Of a DNA stretch of 51,161 bases, positions 49,150-51,161 are shown in pieces. Below the pieces are notes generated by a model. The model saw only the letters and a program-made list of their open reading frames with translations. It was not told where the DNA came from and did not search any database. The position numbers and the translations under genes were made by a program. Within the stretch, counting starts at the first letter, position 1; every line of letters starts with the position of its first letter. Source of the stretch: Stenotrophomonas sp. PS02298 (GTDB lineage Bacteria; Pseudomonadota; Gammaproteobacteria; Xanthomonadales; Xanthomonadaceae); contig NZ_JASCOR010000010.1 in the NCBI RefSeq assembly GCF_029959445.1, positions 1 through 51,161 of the forward strand, written 5' to 3'.

Positions 49150-50769
49150 ATGCATAAGCATCTGATCGCGTTGTTCGGCCTAGCGGTTCTTGGTCCCTTT
49201 CCAGCAATGGCCTCAACGACATCACAAACAGAGTCCGATGTGCCGATATTTTTTTTGGCCGACAGCCAGATACACAACCTCTACGGCACATCTCTAAAGC
49301 AGATGACTGGGACAGCAGACTGGGTTTCGAAAGTTGCAATTCGACCACCCGAAGTCAACATCCTCGCCCCCTTCACTCTCCGTCAGTCTTTGGAACGAGG
49401 AATCTCGAATCTCGGAGATCGCACTCAACTAGCAGTGGTCCTTGGCGACGGGACCAACATCGGATGCAGCGGAGAAGCCGATAAGTTCGATTCCGAGTTC
49501 GATCGGACGGGTCCGAACACGATCCGGCTCATGGCACACGGAAACCACGACAGCTACCTGATGGGTACAGTGAACTCATATGGCCCCATCGGCGAACATG
49601 CTTGGAAACCGGGCGCGATGATGAACTCAAACCTACCCGTCGACGAAGCCTTTTGGACTCCAAGCGCCACCCCAGTTTTTAAAGACACGAGCCTGCGTGG
49701 TCGCAACTGGCTGGACGCCTGTTATGCGCCACGTCTTGCTAACACTCCAGCTGGAACACCCATGAATAAGGTTCGGTGGCTCGCCCGCTACTCAGCCAGC
49801 TTATCCAAACATGGGCTAATCGAGAATTTCGAAGGACCAACTACTAATGATGGGCTTACGTTTTCCGGCACCGCCGTACCAGGATCGTCACTAGCCAACC
49901 TCAACTACCGCTCTAGAGGCGTATGGTACAAGCCCTACCCCAAAGATGAGGGTGCTAGTGCCAACTACGCGCGTTCTTGGCAGTCCTTCTCTGTTCAGGC
50001 CGTGGATATCGGCACGACCCATACGTTGGTACTGATAGATACATCTGTGCGAGCTATTGCACGAGGCGGCCTGTCGTTTCCACTCACGAACGCCGGCACT
50101 CACGGCATGATTGGCACAGAGCAGATCGACGTCATAGAGAAACTGCTGTCGGAGATTCCCGGTGCACGACACGTCATCGTTGCCGGCCACTTCCCGCTCG
50201 ACTCTATCAAGCGAAGAGACCGCACGCGCTTGGTCCGCCTAATGAGCTCGCGCAGCCCAACGGGGTGGACGTATGTTTCTGGCCATACGCACGAAGCGCT
50301 TAGCCGACGACAGCACCGCGGGGGGGTTGATATCAACATTGGCTCCACTACGGATTGGCCCATTGAGAGTCATATCATCCGCTTCCGAGCCGACTCCGCA
50401 GCCGAAGAGCGCACTGAATCAACCATCTTGAAAGATACCTATGAACCACTTCGGTACACCCCAAGTAGCAGCCTCGGCAGCGCCTACTCCGAGTTATGCC
50501 GCCATTACGGCGTGGCCGAAGCATTAGCCAGCGCAACCCAAGAAATGTACCACTCCGCGTGGGCGTCACCACTACTGGAAGAATCTGAATGCTCTTCCCT
50601 TCAAGACAGATGGATGAACGCGTCGTTGGAGTTGGCTGGATTCCAAGCTGAGATATCGCGCCGATTCGACGCCGAGCCCGTGTACAGAGAATTTATCCTT
50701 CGAGTCGCAGCCGGAGCCAGTCGCTACGAAGCAGGGCAACGACGTATCGGACCTCGTCGCATACCTTGA
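49150..50769 (+). CDS. secreted metallophosphoesterase
   Basis: 539 residues with AAGGAG before the ATG and a signal peptide ending AMAS. Calcineurin-like phosphoesterase motifs appear in order: FFLADSQIH (D38, with Gln in place of the usual His two residues later), VVLGDGTN (D100), AHGNHD (131-134), VAGHFPLD and SGHTHEA. This two-metal site hydrolyses phosphomonoesters or diesters. A C-terminal extension of about 120 residues is not recognised. It forms an operon with the lipoprotein hydrolase, and together they could dismantle phospholipids or other envelope esters. Its stop lies 15 bp from an IS end. Confidence 0.83.
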   Translation: MHKHLIALFGLAVLGPFPAMASTTSQTESDVPIFFLADSQIHNLYGTSLKQMTGTADWVSKVAIRPPEVNILAPFTLRQSLERGISNLGDRTQLAVVLGDGTNIGCSGEADKFDSEFDRTGPNTIRLMAHGNHDSYLMGTVNSYGPIGEHAWKPGAMMNSNLPVDEAFWTPSATPVFKDTSLRGRNWLDACYAPRLANTPAGTPMNKVRWLARYSASLSKHGLIENFEGPTTNDGLTFSGTAVPGSSLANLNYRSRGVWYKPYPKDEGASANYARSWQSFSVQAVDIGTTHTLVLIDTSVRAIARGGLSFPLTNAGTHGMIGTEQIDVIEKLLSEIPGARHVIVAGHFPLDSIKRRDRTRLVRLMSSRSPTGWTYVSGHTHEALSRRQHRGGVDINIGSTTDWPIESHIIRFRADSAAEERTESTILKDTYEPLRYTPSSSLGSAYSELCRHYGVAEALASATQEMYHSAWASPLLEESECSSLQDRWMNASLELAGFQAEISRRFDAEPVYREFILRVAAGASRYEAGQRRIGPRRIP

Positions 50770-50784
50770 TCTGCAGTCATGTAA

Positions 50785-50876
50785 TGACCCACCGATTCCT
50801 GCTCAGGTCACGCGTCTAATGTAGCGGCATAAGCCGCGTCTGGGGTCATCATCTTTAGCGCTTGGTGCGGGCGATG
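50785..50876 (-). pseudogene. 3' tip of an IS3-family element (transposase C-terminus plus right end)
   Basis: Read on the minus strand, codons ending at a TGA (50810-50808) give RPHQALKMMTPDAAYAATLDA, a typical IS3 transposase C-terminus. The terminal repeat TGACCCACC (50785-50793) follows, the mirror of GGTGGGTCA at 45232-45240. Homology stops near 50876. Only about 25 codons remain. Confidence 0.7.
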
Positions 50877-50880
50877 TCGG

Positions 50881-50920
50881 CTGCGGCTCCTTGCCGGTCA
50901 GTCCGCCGGAGGAGCCGCAG
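50881..50920. repeat. 10-bp perfect inverted repeat with 20-base loop
   Basis: CTGCGGCTCC (50881-50890) is the reverse complement of GGAGCCGCAG (50911-50920). It lies in about 140 bp of non-coding DNA between two IS3 remnants. It could be a transcription stop, an old element end or an insertion target; I cannot decide. Confidence 0.45.
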
Positions 50921-51019
50921 ATGGACTCCCGGCTGGCCGGATGCCTGGTCTGGTGCATCGATGACGATCCCTGCATCAGCCTTGCTACTCGCCTGCTGCT
51001 GGTGTCGACTTTCCGTAAT

Positions 51020-51123
51020 TCAATGCCAGGCTAAATTAGAGGTTTCCGGTTCGTGGTACTGGCGGAATTCGGCGGGCGTGAGCCCGCCGAGGCTGTCGTG
51101 AGGTATCTCGGTGTTGTTATCGG
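51020..51123 (-). pseudogene. IS3-family transposase C-terminal fragment
   Basis: On the minus strand the frame ending at TGA (51022-51020) reads NNTEIPHDSLGGLTPAEFRQ and then YHEPETSNLAWH, a clear IS407-like OrfB C-terminus. Its upstream part is cut by the C-rich tract at 51124. It differs from the remnants at 44802 and 50808, so at least three separate IS3 elements have landed around this island. Confidence 0.75.
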
Positions 51124-51140
51124 CCCCCCCCCCCTCCCCC
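51124..51140. repeat. C-rich homopolymer tract (11 C, T, 5 C)
   Basis: Eleven C, one T and five C (G-rich on the minus strand) interrupt the IS3 transposase coding sequence just where its N-terminal remainder should begin. It may be a slippage-prone tract, a recombination scar or an assembly/sequencing fault. Confidence 0.55.
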
Positions 51141-51161
51141 GGTTAGCCTACATCAACGAGG

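Noticed and set aside
1-51161. CRISPR array, rRNA or tRNA genes, prophage structural genes
   Set aside because: I looked for regularly spaced repeats, conserved RNA segments and phage genes and saw none.

Overview
The window is high-GC gammaproteobacterial DNA. Its gene content (FecIR-controlled TonB receptors, many ATGA-coupled operons, an RpoE-ChrR lipid operon, Bcr/CflA and TspO genes) looks most like Xanthomonadaceae, probably Stenotrophomonas or a close relative. That placement is an inference from gene content, not a search result.

Layout. (1) 1-7.8 kb: a secreted M20 peptidase, then on the minus strand an ECF sigma factor, a FecR anti-sigma, a TonB-dependent receptor with a signalling domain, and a Tat-exported PhoD phosphatase. 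(2) 8.1-10.0 kb: a Bcr/CflA efflux pump and its TetR repressor, with a near-perfect palindromic operator just downstream of a strong promoter. (3) 10.2-12.4 kb: a TerC/CBS membrane protein and TspO. (4) 12.4-22.6 kb: a divergent photooxidative-stress locus. The minus strand carries RpoE, the zinc/cupin anti-sigma ChrR and an NAD-dependent epimerase-like protein. The plus strand carries nine closely packed lipid-modification genes: DUF3108, desaturase, flavin amine oxidase, DUF1365, CFA synthase, DUF2878, DUF1295, a second CFA-like methyltransferase and a lipocalin.

(5) 23.0-39.6 kb is the most interesting part. Eleven minus-strand genes form one apparent operon: wecB, a BcsB-like protein, NfrB (glycosyltransferase with MshEN-type c-di-GMP modules), NfrA (TPR plus outer-membrane domain), two AlgJ/AlgX-like SGNH proteins, an MBOAT acyltransferase ending in a FLYFQF motif, an acyl carrier protein, a DltA-like amino-acid adenylating enzyme, an AlgF-like protein and an acyl-CoA dehydrogenase. 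It reads as an Nfr-type N-acetylmannosamine exopolysaccharide machine carrying its own activated-acyl or aminoacyl decoration pathway. A DUF4434 TIM-barrel lipoprotein converges on the end of this operon.

(6) 39.9-43.4 kb: a hypothetical gene and a divergent arsenic locus (arsH-arsC-arsN2 and arsR-acr3) whose arsR mRNA is probably leaderless. (7) 43.6-44.6 kb: a CPBP membrane protease. (8) 44.8-51.1 kb: an accessory island. Three cargo genes lie between the facing right ends of two IS3-type remnants: an 831-residue membrane protein with a zinc site, a nuclease-like D...QxK motif and a glycine zipper; a lipoprotein hydrolase; and a secreted metallophosphoesterase. A 9-G tract separates the ribosome binding site and start codon of the hydrolase. 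A third IS3 remnant and an 11-C tract lie at the window edge.
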